DNA from: a bacterium
GTDB lineage: Bacteria; Patescibacteria; JAEDAM01; Absconditabacterales; Absconditicoccaceae
Assembly (NCBI GenBank): GCA_017453665.1
Contig: JAFTEM010000014.1
Span: forward strand, 1-64,000
Reading direction: 5' to 3'
Length of the DNA: 64,000 nt
A model generated the notes under the pieces. It was not told the DNA's origin. It ran no database searches and saw only the letters and a program-made list of their open reading frames with translations. Within the stretch, counting starts at the first letter, position 1. Every line of letters begins with the position of its first letter. The position numbers were made by a program, and so were the translations under genes. Shown one piece after another: positions 1-11,128 of this stretch.

Positions 1-1770
1 GGATGATGTACTCCATCAAGCAAATGTCTTTCAACTGTTTGTACATGAGTTTGCACTTAATGCTGTTGCTACTCAATTTGTTATTGTTTGATTTGACATA
101 GTTCACACTCATCCGTTACAACTATATTTCACTGTATAGGTCGTTGAAACTGGCCCTTCAGTAGTTCATTCTCCATTACCCGCTGTCTCATTAGGATCAC
201 AACTTTCAGCAAAATCTATATCAAAACAATAAGGGAACCCATTTTTAGCACAATGATTACAATCTCTACGATACGCAGAACATTCTAATTCTTCTTCTGC
301 ATGTCATATATCAGTAGTACATTTCCAATAAACAGTCTTTCACAAATCTGGGAATAGAAAATTTGAAGGATTTGAAATCATAGCCAATGCTTGCTCTCTT
401 ATATCACTAAACTCACTACCATTTTGTTGTTTTATTTTTGTAACAGTCCCTGTCTCACAAAAAGATACCATATCTCTACCAGCAAAATCAGAATCATTAA
501 CATAATACTTCTTAGCATTCTGTCCACATTTTGCAGGAGTAACCTTTCTATAGGCATTACATTGAGTATCTACACTTCAAGTTAATCATGGACAAACCCA
601 AGAAACAGTTTCTCATGGATCAGGAAATTTAACCTCTCAAGTATGATGTGAAGTTATTGTTCAAATTTCAGGAGTTGATCCATCTTTACAAAAATCAGTT
701 CAAGGTCTCCAATCTGTTTCTGAAAATTGATAAATTGTTTCAAGTCATGAAAGATTATCTCAAGTTCATTGAGTACCACGAGTTCAACAAATAGCTGTTC
801 AATCAACTTTTTGAGGAGTTCATCCCTCTGTATTTTTACAAGCCACATCACAATAAGGCTGACTAGAAATAGCCTTACTAGTCGCTGTACTAGTTCAACT
901 ATACACACAAGCACAAAGACAAGAAATAGTTCCTCATTGTTTTATTTCTCCATTAGTATAATATAACGCTCATATTGTATTATTATTACACTGTCCACTA
1001 CCTAACAGAACTCAACCATGAACTGTTAATTTAACTGTATCTCTCTTTGCATCTGTACTAGGAATCATCTTATCTCATCAAATAACCAATCAACCATTAG
1101 CTCTAATAAGCATAGAATCTTGAAGACTTCATGTCAAAAGAGAATTTGGATACGCATCAAAAATAAACATTCCTCAACTTACAACTGCAACATTACTTCC
1201 AAATACTACAGAATTGGCTCATCATGGTAATATTCTTATTGAAGATCAAGCAAATCAAAGAGAATTTAATCAAGAAATAGAAGAATTATTAATTCAAAGG
1301 GCAACCCCATTTTCAAGAAATGAAGTTACTCCAGATGATGCCAAAATTACGCTATTTTTTGCATCTGAAGTATTTCAAACTCATCATACGATTACTGATG
1401 CTTCAGCTCCTGATTTTACTATATTCTTTTCTCATCACACAACCAATGAGGTTGTATCATTTTGCAAATTTTTATTTCATGTTCATCCAATAACAGATGA
1501 TATATCTCAAGTAATTGTATTTATTTGCACCACACCTGTCCCTTTTACATTACCAATCAACAATACAGGCTTATTCTTTCAAGCATTCACTAACCCTCCC
1601 TTCTGAAAATTACCAGTAGAGGCATTCAAATTAATTTGTTGAATCCTTTGTTGTGAAACAAACCTTGTTGGATCAATAATAATCTGAGGTGCAGCATAAA
1701 TAAGCCCTCAAGCAAGAAGACAAACTCAACTCAACGTCATAAGCAATTTTCTTGTTACAAATTTTTGCAT
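1..1770 (-). CDS. Large secreted surface protein, N-terminal part (continues beyond left edge)
   Basis: Open for 590 codons with many in-frame TGA (Gly) and no stop before the window edge, so the C-terminus is missing. The N-terminus has a short basic start and hydrophobic segment ending around IYAAPQ, consistent with a signal peptide. Residues about 50-200 are Gly/Asn/Val-rich short repeats (for example SVIGGTGNK, SLVVGEKN, SVIVGGNTS) resembling beta-roll or YadA-type head repeats. Further on there are many Cys (CLCACVYSG, CSAYRRDCNHC), and the last visible part (TYTVKYSCNGGVGTMSNQ, then TFAGWSTS) matches a Listeria-Bacteroides InlB-type repeat. It has the same architecture as the protein at 33695-38011, so the two are paralogs. 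A promoter lies at 1814-1841. A role in adhesion is inferred. Confidence 0.8.
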
Positions 1771-1813
1771 TTTGTTTTATAGAAGCTAAACATAGTAAAA
1801 GTTCTTATGCTTA

Positions 1814-1841
1814 ATTATATCAATATTTCAAATTAATGCAA
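1814..1841 (-). promoter_or_regulatory. Sigma-70-like promoter of the surface protein gene
   Basis: On the minus strand TTGCAT, 16 bp, TATAAT, 44 bp before the start codon at 1770. Confidence 0.6.
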
Positions 1842-1889
1842 TTTTTTAGGAAAATTTCTACCCTTTTCTCCTCTCTTTTTAACAAAACC

Positions 1890-2393
1890 TTAAGGATTTT
1901 TATAACCATGATTTTCTGCAAAATGGATATACGATTCTTCTAAACTCTTATCTAATATTGCTAATTCTGAAGCTAATTGCATAGCCGACTGAGAGAACAC
2001 CTCCTCATTATCTTTATAAAAACGAGAAACTTGCCCAGTATAATCGACTAAAATTTCAATCACAGGCCATTCATATGTCATAAAAACAGCTCTCATTCAA
2101 GAAATATAATTTACCACAGCATCTCTTAATTCATTATCATCATTCCATCAAGAAATATTTTCTGCCTGAGATTCTAAAGACGACAAATCCTCTAAGGTTC
2201 AAGTAAATAAAAGTATTAAATTAGAACCATCATAATTTTTTTCCAATCCTTCATAATAATTTTTCAAAGCATCTACAGATGCTTCTTGAAAAGAAATTAA
2301 GGTATTATTATACTCCTCTATTCCCATATTTGTTCAAGAACTTCAACATCAAACAAGGAAGAAGAATAAGAATAAAATAAGTATTTTTTTCAT
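1890..2393 (-). CDS. Putative lipoprotein, 167 aa
   Basis: Starts MKKILILFLFFFLVGCGSSG: a basic N-terminus, a Leu/Phe-rich core and a lipobox LVGC whose -1 glycine is a TGA codon. The cysteine would be lipidated and the signal peptide cut by LspA (encoded at 6434-6850). The mature part is mostly helical and acidic with no motif I can assign (ends ESYIHFAENHGYKNP). The start is the only ATG giving a signal peptide and lies behind a promoter-like TTGAAA-16-TATGTT. Function unknown. Confidence 0.75.
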
Positions 2394-2427
2394 TACTTTT
2401 TATTTTTATAAAATAGCACTACAAAAA

Positions 2428-2455
2428 AACATAGCAATATAATCGATACTTTCAA
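2428..2455 (-). promoter_or_regulatory. Possible promoter of the lipoprotein gene
   Basis: Minus-strand TTGAAA, 16 bp, TATGTT, 35 bp before the ATG at 2393. The -10 box is imperfect. Confidence 0.4.
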
Positions 2456-2625
2456 GAGAAAATTTAAAAAAAAGTACGCAAGCACTATAAAATCATACAC
2501 TTTTCTAACCTTAAAAAAATTTCCGAAAATTTCTTGATTTTTTATTTTGAATTCTCATACTATCTTTGCAGAAAAGCAAATCCTCTCACGGATTTTTTTT
2601 AGTAGTACTAGTAGATAAAAACATT

Positions 2626-3084
2626 ATGCAAGCACAAGAAATCGAACAAGTAAAAAACATCTTAAATAATATTGAAACAAATCAAAAGAAAATCCCTTAT
2701 TTATCAGACCTTAAAAAACATCCTGTATTTTGAGGAGTTTTTTCTTCATTAACAAAAGATGAAGAACAAGAGGTAAATAATATCATCACAGAATATATTA
2801 ACGAAAAATTGGAAAGTATTAAAAAAACAAAAGGATGACAACTTTTTGCAAGATTCGCTGAAGCAAATACTGATCTTTTTCGAAATTTTCGTAACGCAAA
2901 CGATACTGATTATACTGATTCAAACTTCCAATCACTATGAAAACAAGTAGAAACAGAAATGTTTAAACTAGAATGAATCCTAACAGAAAAAATGCTAAAA
3001 CAAGAAAAAGGACTAGATAAAGTTGTAGACTCATTCTACAACATAGTATACCTCTTTTTCCCAAAATTCAATGAAATTGAATAA
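2626..3084 (+). CDS. Hypothetical protein, 152 aa
   Basis: Starts MQAQEIEQVKNILNNIETNQ and ends FPKFNEIE. Charged, mostly helical, no signal peptide or membrane segment; contains a central LFARFAEANTDLFRNFRNA stretch. Five in-frame TGA codons are read as Gly. It sits 36 bp before uvrB on the same strand, so the two are probably co-transcribed. I do not recognise the family; a cytoplasmic helper protein is the most that can be said. Confidence 0.7.
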
Positions 3085-3120
3085 AAAACCTCATAAATAA
3101 ATTTTAATTTTCATCGCCTC

Positions 3121-4797
3121 ATGTTTAACTTAAAATCTAATTATCAACCAGCATGAGATCAACCAAAAGCAATTAACCAAATTGCCGAAGCTTTTGAAGA
3201 ATGAAAAAATAAAATCACACTTCTTTGAGCAACCTGAACCTGAAAAACATTCACAATAGCAAACATTATCCAAAAAGTACAAAAACCAACACTCGTTATC
3301 TCCCATAACAAAACCCTAGCTGCTCAACTAGCAACAGAATTCAAAGCTTTCTTTCCAGAAAATGCTGTACATTATTTCATCTCATATTTTGATTATTACC
3401 AACCAGAAAGTTATCTTCCAAGTTCTTGAACCTATATCGAAAAAGAAGCTACTGTAAACCAAGAAATAGAGATGTATAGACTTGCAACCATGGCCTCATT
3501 ACTAAGTAGAAAAGATGTCATTGTAGTAGCATCAGCATCCTCTCTATACGGACTCTGACAAAGTAGATTCTTTGAGGAAAATTGTCTTCAACTTTACGTA
3601 TGAAAAAAATACGATTTCAATGAGATCAAAAGACAACTTCTTCATATGCAATACAAACCAATCCACTGAAAAATCGAAAGTTGAATGTTTGAAATGAAAT
3701 GAGATATATTAGATATTTTTTCATCTACCGAAAAATTTCTTTACCGTTGTTTTTTTGATGAAGATACCCTAGAAAGAATAGAACAAAGAGATGCGTTAAC
3801 ATATGAACTAAAAGGCCCCGTTCAAAAAGCAATGCTTTGGCCTGCAACACAATATCTCCAAGATCTTTCCGACTTAGAAGTTATTTTATGAGAAATAAAC
3901 GCAGAAAAAGAACTTCGTGTAAAAGAATTCGAAAAACTAGGAATGCTTGTTGAAGCAGAAAGAATAAAGAAAAGAGTTGAATATGATATAAGAATGATAA
4001 GAGAAACGGGATTTGTAAACGGAATTGAAAATTATTCCCTTTATTTTGACCAAAGGCTTCCTTGAGAACCACCTAATACAATTTTTGATTATTTCCCAGA
4101 AGATTTCTTACTTGTAATTGATGAATCTCATATGACAATTCCTCAATTAAGAGCAATGGCTCAATGAGATAGAGCAAGAAAAAATAATCTTATTCGCTAT
4201 GGATTCCGCCTTCCTTCCGCTATTGATCACAGACCATTAAGATTTGAAGAACTTGAAGCCACACTAAAACGAAAAGACCTTAACGAAATAAAACTTGACG
4301 AAGCTGCAGCCGATTTAGACTTAGTATCAGAAGTTCATAAAGAAGTCGTAGAAAAGAACGCTAAAGCAAAAACAAATGCTACAAACGAAGCTGATATCAA
4401 AAACTCACTAATTAACCACGAAGCAAGAAAGAATAACCAACAAGAAACACTTTCTCATAAAATAAAAAAAGATGTAAAATCTATCTTTCTTTCTGCAACC
4501 CCTGCTGAATATGAAATAGAACTTTCTGATAAAATCGTAGAACAAATCATAAGACCAACATGATTACTTGACCCTGTAACTTTCGTCTATCCAAAATCAT
4601 GAAATTATGAAATACTCCTCGATTCAATTCCAAAACTCCTAAAAAAGAAAAATCATCTAAATGATTTTCTTGAAACAAATGATAAAAAAGATGAACAAGA
4701 ACACAAACTAGACTTAGAAGAAATCTTCTGAAACGAAGAACAAACAATACAAGATCAAACTACAAAAGAAAATATTAAAAGCAAAAAATCTGAATAA
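3121..4797 (+). CDS. uvrB: UvrB-like excinuclease subunit lacking helicase domain 2 (558 aa)
   Basis: Clear UvrB N-terminal half: P-loop LGATGTGKT at residues 35-43 (three of its glycines are TGA), NKTLAAQL, the beta-hairpin region [12 protein letters not shown], and the Walker B box VIDESH at 332-337, followed by [18 protein letters not shown]. About 65-70 extra residues (charged, Lys/Asn-rich) separate that segment from FLSATP near residue 458. After RPTGLLDP at about 478-485 the homology stops: there is no second RecA domain (no motifs IV-VI) and no UVR motif. The last 75 residues are low-complexity and acidic. UvrB proteins are normally about 660-680 aa. The reading frame is closed by TAA inside a perfect hairpin, and the next gene is on the other strand, so this is not a simple local frameshift. 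In excision repair UvrB loads onto damage with UvrA and recruits UvrC; whether this form can do so is uncertain. Confidence 0.85.
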
Positions 4798-4813
4798 GAA
4801 AAAGTTATTCAGA
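4790..4813 (+). terminator. Hairpin at the end of uvrB
   Basis: CTGAATAA / TTATTCAG, 8 bp perfect stem, 8-nt loop, containing the stop codon. There is no long T-tract, so terminator strength is uncertain. Confidence 0.45.
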
Positions 4814-4857
4814 CCTAAGCTTTATAATATATCAAAAGTTAATTAACTATTTTTCCC

Positions 4858-5088
4858 TTATCTCAATGCTACTTGAGAAGTAATTGGATGTGGTAATGAA
4901 GCACATTCCACTTCAACTTCTGTTGATTCAGCATCAATTACTAAGAATGTCATTACTGCAGCATAAACAACAACTCCAAAAAATACAACATCTCTAATAA
5001 TTTTTTGAGTAGTTGATCTTTCAGATTCTGGCTTATGAAGACCTACTTTTTTTGCAGCACTCTTAATTTTTGTAACTGTTTTTTTCAT
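4858..5088 (-). CDS. Small single-pass membrane protein, 76 aa
   Basis: Starts MKKTVTKIKSAAKKVGLHK, a strongly basic 30-residue N-terminus, then one hydrophobic segment (about VVFFGVVVYAAVMTFLVI, residues 34-51) and an acidic C-terminus with one Cys. It has its own consensus promoter (TTGACA-17-TATAAT at 5124-5152). No in-frame TGA, but only two glycines. Function unknown. Confidence 0.65.
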   Translation of the reverse strand: MKKTVTKIKSAAKKVGLHKPESERSTTQKIIRDVVFFGVVVYAAVMTFLVIDAESTEVEVECASLPHPITSQVALR

Positions 5089-5123
5089 GTTTATGTTTAA
5101 AAAGGAATAAAGTTGATGTAATT

Positions 5124-5152
5124 ATTATATTGTCCATTTCTTTTCTTGTCAA
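5124..5152 (-). promoter_or_regulatory. Consensus promoter of the small membrane protein gene
   Basis: Minus-strand TTGACA, 17 bp, TATAAT, 35 bp before the start at 5088. Confidence 0.7.
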
Positions 5153-5186
5153 TTTTTATTAAAGTTTTTTCCTAAAAAAGAAAAAA

Positions 5187-5205
5187 AGGCCAAATAAATT
5201 GGCCT
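5187..5205 (-). terminator. Intrinsic terminator of the argS-lspA-GT unit
   Basis: AGGCCAA / TTGGCCT stem, 5-nt loop, followed on the minus strand by a T-run. Confidence 0.8.
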
Positions 5206-5235
5206 ATTACTTCTCATATTCAAAGGAACTCAAAG

Positions 5236-6402
5236 CTACTCTTGTAAAAAATGATTAAATGATTTCACCATTCACTTAGGCAATCAAAAACTCTTTTCAA
5301 CAATAGGAACCATAAATTCTGATGGCGTTAAATGAAGATGTATTTGTTTTTTCAATTGTTTAACCAATAATGATAACGAAAAATATTTCCCGGCAACCAA
5401 TAACAACTTTAAAGGATTTTTTGTATGCGCCAAATGAATATAATGTCTAAACGTTAATATTTCTAATTCTTTTGTATCTCAAAGCGCATGAGGATAGGGA
5501 GTAAAATATCAAAAATCATGATACATCATCCATTTCTTTGTCTTCATATTCCTCGTCATCCATAAAGGCATCCATCCCATCCAACGAATCATACTATGAT
5601 ACCATATAAGATCCGGTTTTTCTTTCTTAACAAACCTTAAAAATCTTATCGCCTCAAAGAAATTAAAACATCCTAACCCTATTCCTATAAATTTCTTCCA
5701 TTTTCAAGCTCTCCCTTTAGGACAAACATTTCAAAAAAGAACAACTTCATATCACTTTTCTTCTAATAACGATTTTACATCATGAATATAAGTTTCTATT
5801 CCTCAAATCTTATTGATAAAATCACTAACCATCACAATCTTCTTAAGCTTAAAATCAAAACTCAAAGATTGAAAATGTTCAAACCACTTTTCCTTTGTAT
5901 ATTTTTCTGCAACTTGTTTTGAATGAAGGGCCAAAGCCTCATAAAAACTTTTATTCTGAGTACGTTTCTCTTCTTCTAACTTTAATAACATTTCGGAGAA
6001 TCTAGAGAAATCACTACTTCCTTTACATTGATTAATATCATATTCATTATTTATAAAAGGAATTAATCCTCATTTCTTAAATCCAACAACCGGAATCCCT
6101 CGTTTTAAAACATTAATAGCACTTAAACCAAATGTCTCCAAAAATCTTGATGGCATTAAACAATAATCAATATTTTTTAAGTATCTCTCAACTTCTGATA
6201 AAGGTTTCCAACCAAAATAATGAATCTGTTTAAAACGATTTGATAATTCCAAAACTCCTTCTTCATAACTTCAAGTTCAAAAAATATAGATTTCAAAAGG
6301 AAGCTCTTTATTCGGATATTGATTAATAAAATCAAAAATAAGATCAAATCCCTTCTCTGTTTCTAATCTTCCCAAAAAAAGTAATCATAATTTTTCTTTC
6401 AT
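5236..6402 (-). CDS. GT-B glycosyltransferase with swapped domain order (circular permutation), 388 aa
   Basis: Residues 1-180 look like the C-terminal (nucleotide-sugar) domain of a GT4 enzyme: LLFLGRLETEKGFDLIFDFI, FGWKPLSEVERYL, then ETFGLSAINVLKRGIPVVGF, with the first Glu of the EX7E motif at residue 89 and Asn at the second Glu position. Residues about 187-388 look like the GT4 N-terminal domain: KKIVMVSDFINKIGGIETYI at the front and LTPSEFMVPIVEKSFGLPKG at its end, which in normal enzymes leads straight into the C-terminal domain. Total length equals one ordinary GT-B enzyme, and the frame is unbroken. It is the last gene after argS and lspA. Sugar donor and acceptor cannot be told. 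An alternative is a fusion of two degraded GT genes, but each half is present once and complete. Confidence 0.8.
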
Positions 6403-6433
6403 AATTTCTGAAAAAACTAAAAACTATTTCAAT

Positions 6434-6850
6434 CTATTTCTTTTTTTCATCAAAGAAAAGTTCAAATACTACCAAGAGAATAACTGCTATTGTTAAATAA
6501 CAATCAGCCAGATTAAATACAGGAAAACTTCCTATACTAATAAAATCTCTTACCCCTCCTAAAAATATTCTATCAAACAAATTCCCCAAAGTCCCCGCTA
6601 ATAAAAAGACAAACACCGATGTCCTTAAATATTTTCTCTTCCAAAGCAAAAAGAAAAGGACAAGTCAAAGCAAAGAAAAAATAATAACAACATAACGATT
6701 CGCTGAGATACCCCAAGAAATCCCATGATTAATCACAGGCTCAAATAGCCGTAAATTCTGTCAAATTCAAAGATCACAAAAAAGATATTTCGATAACCAA
6801 TCAAATCCAAGTAATCATAGAACAAGTAAACAGATTATTCGATACTTCAT
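6434..6850 (-). CDS. lspA: Lipoprotein signal peptidase (signal peptidase II), 138 aa
   Basis: Integral membrane aspartyl protease that cuts the signal peptide of prolipoproteins before the lipid-modified Cys. Visible family signatures: DWLSKYL near residue 17, NHGISWG near 42, GTLGNLFDR near 86 (catalytic Asp) and [12 protein letters not shown] near 112 (second catalytic Asp), with four hydrophobic segments. Length is slightly below the usual 150-170 aa. It lies 18 bp after argS and 31 bp before the permuted glycosyltransferase on the same strand. The upstream two-fifths are visible only with TGA as Gly. Four lipobox-bearing proteins in this window are likely substrates. Confidence 0.93.
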
Positions 6851-6868
6851 TTAAACAACTAAAGTAAA

Positions 6869-8581
6869 CTACATACTTTCAGGAGTTTCAATTCCTAAAA
6901 GAATTAATGCATTTTTAAGAGCTTGCTGTAATGCCTGTAAAAGCACTAAACGAGCACAACTAAGCTCTTTATTATTTTCATCATAAATTTTTGATTGATG
7001 ATAATAACTTGAGAATTGTTTAGCTAGATTAAGAGCGAACCTTGCAATAACATTTGGCTTATATTCTTCTGCACTCCTTTGAACAAGCTCTGGGAAACTA
7101 GCTAAAAGCAAAAGAAGATTTTTTTCTGCATCAGTCTCTAACAAAGAAAAATCAACATTAGAAGTCACTACACCAGCTTTCTTAAAAATTGAACACATTC
7201 TAGCATACATATATTGAAGATAAGGACCTGTTTCTCATTCAAAAGATAATGCTTGTTGTTTATCAAAAAGAATTCCTTTTTCTGAATCTTGTAATAACAT
7301 ACCGAACTTCATAGCAGCGAAAGCAACATCTCTAGCAATTTTCTCTTTTTGTTCTTCTGGCAAATCACGAGTTGCTACCATACTTCTTGATTTCTCCAAC
7401 AAATCATCACGAAAATCTTCATACAACACAACATTCCCTGCACGTGAAGACATTTTTGCATCCACTAAATCAACTAACGCATAAGAAACATGCTTTAACT
7501 TATCATAATCAAATCCTATAAGTTCTAAAGTCTTAAAAAGTTGCTGAAAATGATGCTCTTGCTCAAGACCAACAACATATAATGATTTATCATATTCAGG
7601 GAAATCCTGTTGCTTCTGATAAGCTAATGCAATATCTTTAGTTGAATACAAGGAAGCACCTGTAGATTTTAATAATAAGAAAACTCATAAATCATATTCT
7701 TCCAAATCCATAACAACAGCTCATTGAGATTTTTTTGCAATTCACTTTTCTAACAATTCGTTTACTATTTTTATCCCAGGTTTTTCAACATCACTTTCAT
7801 AATACCATTTATCAAGATTATCTGTTCCAAGTTCTGAAAAAATATGCTTCATATCTTCTAAACAAAGTTCTCTTGTTTGTCTCCACAAAGCCACAAGTTT
7901 TTCATCTCAATCTTCCAAAGCTTTTTGCAAACTTTCAATTTGAGGCTTATAGGTATCTGGGTCCTCTTCTATCTTTCTTGTAGCAAGAGTATAAAGATTT
8001 CCTACCCATTTGGTAAAATTCGTGGTTGGAAATACTTCATTAGAAAAATTTGTATAATACCAAAGCCATTTAGCAACATGCGCTCAAATATCTCAAGGAT
8101 AACATGTCTTAATTACTTTATTTCAAGCAAATGCTAACACTCTAGAAATACTTTCAGAAAGTAAAAAATTCCTTACATGTCATATATGAATTGACTTATG
8201 AGTATTAGGAGCCCATCATTCTAAAAGAATCGTTTTTCATGTAGCTACACCTCTTCAAAAATTCTCCTTTTCTTCTAAAACTTTTCCTATAACTTGTCTT
8301 GCTATATATACAGTATCAACATGAGCATTTAAATAAGGTCAAACAGCTTGAAAAGAAGAAAATCATTCAACCGTCCTTTCTTTTAAAAAGCTTTCAATCT
8401 CTTGAGCTATAAGATTAGGAGCTTTTTGCATTTGTTTCGAAAATTGAAAACAAGGAAAGGCAAAATCTCAAGGGACATTTTCAGGAGCAAGTTGAATAAG
8501 TCCCAAAATATCACCTGATCAAACCTTAAAAAAAGAAGCTATTATTTCAGCAAATTTTGATTTATAAGTTTCTATCATCAT
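6869..8581 (-). CDS. argS: Arginyl-tRNA synthetase, 570 aa
   Basis: Class I aminoacyl-tRNA synthetase charging tRNA-Arg. Starts MMIETYKSKFAEIIASFFK with the Arg-specific N-terminal domain (GDFAFPCFQF), then the HIGH box in APNTHKSIHIGHVRN, a KMSK-like DAKMSSRAGNVV near residue 375, and the DALR anticodon-binding C-terminus ending LILLGIETPESM. Length fits the family. Two adjacent ATG codons (8581, 8578) are possible starts. First gene of a unit with lspA and the glycosyltransferase; promoter TTGTAT-16-TATAGT at 8624-8651. Confidence 0.95.
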
Positions 8582-8623
8582 AAAAAAACGAAAAATAAAT
8601 TTTTAATATTATTTACACAATAA

Positions 8624-8651
8624 ACTATAAGAATATCCAACACAAATACAA
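8624..8651 (-). promoter_or_regulatory. Probable promoter of argS-lspA-GT
   Basis: Minus-strand TTGTAT, 16 bp, TATAGT, 43 bp before argS. Confidence 0.45.
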
Positions 8652-8655
8652 ACCC

Positions 8656-8719
8656 TTTGCTCCTAGTTTTGAGCAAAATAAAACCTCTGTATACAGATAA
8701 AAGCATCAATACACAGAGG
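8656..8719 (-). terminator. Two hairpins after pnp
   Basis: On the minus strand a CCTCTGT/ACAGAGG stem (8684-8719) followed by TTTTATTTT, then a second stem TTTGCTC/GAGCAAA (8656-8677). The first is the likely pnp terminator. Confidence 0.6.
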
Positions 8720-8754
8720 CAATAACATAAAATTTTCTTATCACTTAAAGAACA

Positions 8755-10890
8755 TTACGCCATTTTTCTTTTTACAGCAATTTTACCATCATGTCCTATT
8801 TGAGAAATTACAACATTTATTTCATCTCAGATCTTAAAATGTTTTTCTAATCAGTCAGGATATCTCTGTCCTAAATTAGAGACATGGCATAATCCTTGTT
8901 TTCCTTTAGGTAATTGAACAAAAAGTCCATAATTTTCAACTCTTAACACCTTAGCATTAAAAGATTGTCCTACCTCCAAATCAGTTGCAATTTCCAAAAT
9001 AATAGATTTAGCTTTTTCAATTATTTCTTGTCTTGGATGAGTTAAGAAACAAGTTCCATCATCTTCAAAATCAATCTTAACATTATCACATTCTTCAATA
9101 ATCTTATCAATGGTTTCTCCTCATTTACCAATAACTTCTTTAATTTTGTCTTGATCAATCTTAAAGACATGAATCTTTGGAGCATATTCTTTAACTCCAT
9201 TTCTAGGAGCAGGAATTGTTTCTAACATAAATCCCATAATTTCTTTATATCCTTCACAAGCTCTATCAATAGTTTCATGTACAATATTTAATGGCAATCC
9301 TTTTAATTTTGTATCTAACTGAATAGCCGTAATACCATCTTTACTACCAGCTACTTTAAAATCCATATCTCCTGTAAAATCTTCTGTTGCAATAAGATCA
9401 TTTAATACCAAATGTTTTGTAATATTTCCATCTTCATCGCTCTCTGTCATAAGCCCCATAGCAATACCAGCAATTGGTTTCTTGATAGGAACTCCTGCAT
9501 CCATAAGAGCTAAAGTAGAACCACAAACAGAACCCATACTAGTTGAACCTCCAGATCCTAAACATTCAGATACAACTCTAATTGAATAAGGGAATTCTTC
9601 TTTTGAAGGGATCATATTCTCCAATGCTTTTTCTGCCAATCTTCCATGACCAATCTCTCTTCTTCATGTTCCTCTTGTTGCCTTAGCTTCTCAAGTTGAA
9701 AAAGGAGGGAAATTATAATGATGGAAATATCTTCTTTGAACATCATTATGTTCCATATCATCAAGTACTAAATACTCTGTAGGTCCTCAAAGTGTTACTG
9801 TTGAAAGAACTTGAGTATCACCTCTTCGGAAAAGTCCAGAACCATGAACTCTTGGAAGGTTATTAATTTCACAATAAAGTGGTCTAATATCTTTTATCTC
9901 TCTATCATCAACTCTCTTTCCTGTTGAAAGAGTTCTTTCTCTAATAAAATGCTTAATATGATTAAATACTGCCATCTTAACTTTACTTTCTGTAAAGTCT
10001 TCAGCTTCTTCTGTTTCAGCCTTTTCTTCAGCCGCTTCAAGACATTCTTTCTCATATTGTGAGAATAAATCATTGAAAGGAACTTTAGTATTACCTGCCA
10101 TAGCTTCAAGCTTTTCTTGGCTAATAATTCCTTCAACAAAGGCCATTGTTTTCTCTGTTGGCTTATTAAATACAACTTCTTTTTGTTCAATATCTAATGT
10201 CTTAAGAAATTCTAATTGAAGATCACATGCTTCATTAATAACTTTTTGTCCTAGCGTAAATGCTTCTTTCATCAAATCATCAGGGAATTCTAATCCTTCA
10301 CATTCGATCATATTAATAGAATCTCTCTTTCCTGCAACAAGAAGATTTAATTGAGATTTTTCTAATTGATCATTACTAGGATTAATAACAAATTCTCCAT
10401 CAATATATCCAATTTGAGCTGCACCTACAGGTCCATCAAATGGAAGTCCTGCGGCCATTATAGAAACAGAAGCTCCAATAATATCCATAACTCATAATCC
10501 TATAGTATGGTCTAATGCTAACGGAGTTACACTAATAACTACATCATTAATCATTCCTTTAGGGAACATAGGTCTTAATGCCCTATCAGTTAATCTAGCA
10601 TAAAGAATAGCTTGATCTGAAGGTTTTCATTCTCTTCTTCTATAAACAGCCCCTCCTATTCTTCATGCAGCAGAAAAACTTTCTCTCATATCAATCATAA
10701 GAGGAAGAAAATCTGTTCATTCTCTAGGATTTTTTTCCATTACTGTAGAATAGAGAATAACATTTTCTCAAAATTGCATTCTAATACTAGCATCTGCTTG
10801 TACTGCAAGTTTACCCATTTCAAAGGAAATATCCCTTCCTTGCCATGTTGTCGATAAACGATCTGTTTTTACTTCTCTTTTTACAACCAT
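8755..10890 (-). CDS. pnp: Polyribonucleotide nucleotidyltransferase (PNPase), 711 aa
   Basis: Phosphorolytic 3'-5' exoribonuclease. Two RNase PH-like domains are visible (early [20 protein letters not shown] and [20 protein letters not shown]; second core with [20 protein letters not shown]), a linker helical domain, a KH domain near residues 580-630 and a C-terminal S1 domain ([20 protein letters not shown]) ending AVKRKMA. Length matches the family. Monocistronic: own promoter at 11044-11071 and a leader of about 150 nt with inverted repeats, recalling leader-based autoregulation known for enterobacterial pnp, though that link is only inferred here. Confidence 0.96.
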
Positions 10891-10912
10891 CGTTTTTTCA
10901 AAAACAATATAA

Positions 10913-10945
10913 AAGTGTTTAAGTTTTCCCTTTTTTTAAACACTT
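10913..10945 (-). promoter_or_regulatory. Stem-loop in the pnp leader
   Basis: Perfect 10-bp inverted repeat AAGTGTTTAA / TTAAACACTT around a 13-nt loop, 22 nt upstream of the pnp start codon, inside the predicted transcript. A second AT-rich inverted repeat lies at about 10990-11030. A role in pnp mRNA processing is possible. Confidence 0.5.
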
Positions 10946-11043
10946 CTCTGAGATAGATTAGATAAAAAAAGAATATATTTTTACTCTTTTTTGATTTAAT
11001 CCACCTTCTCGTGAATAAAAAAGAGATTACTTTTAACGACAAA

Positions 11044-11071
11044 AGTATAATTTTTTCACAAACGTATGCAA
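11044..11071 (-). promoter_or_regulatory. Promoter of pnp
   Basis: Minus-strand TTGCAT, 16 bp, TATACT; predicted leader about 150 nt. Confidence 0.65.
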
Positions 11072-11128
11072 ACGAAAATTAAAATGATTTCACAAAAAAA
11101 GCGTCTTAATCAAATATAGATTTTTATC

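Noticed and set aside
654..914. Minus-strand ORF of 86 codons inside the first surface gene
   Set aside because: It is in another frame from the 1-1770 gene, which is continuous with TGA as Gly and has sensible composition.
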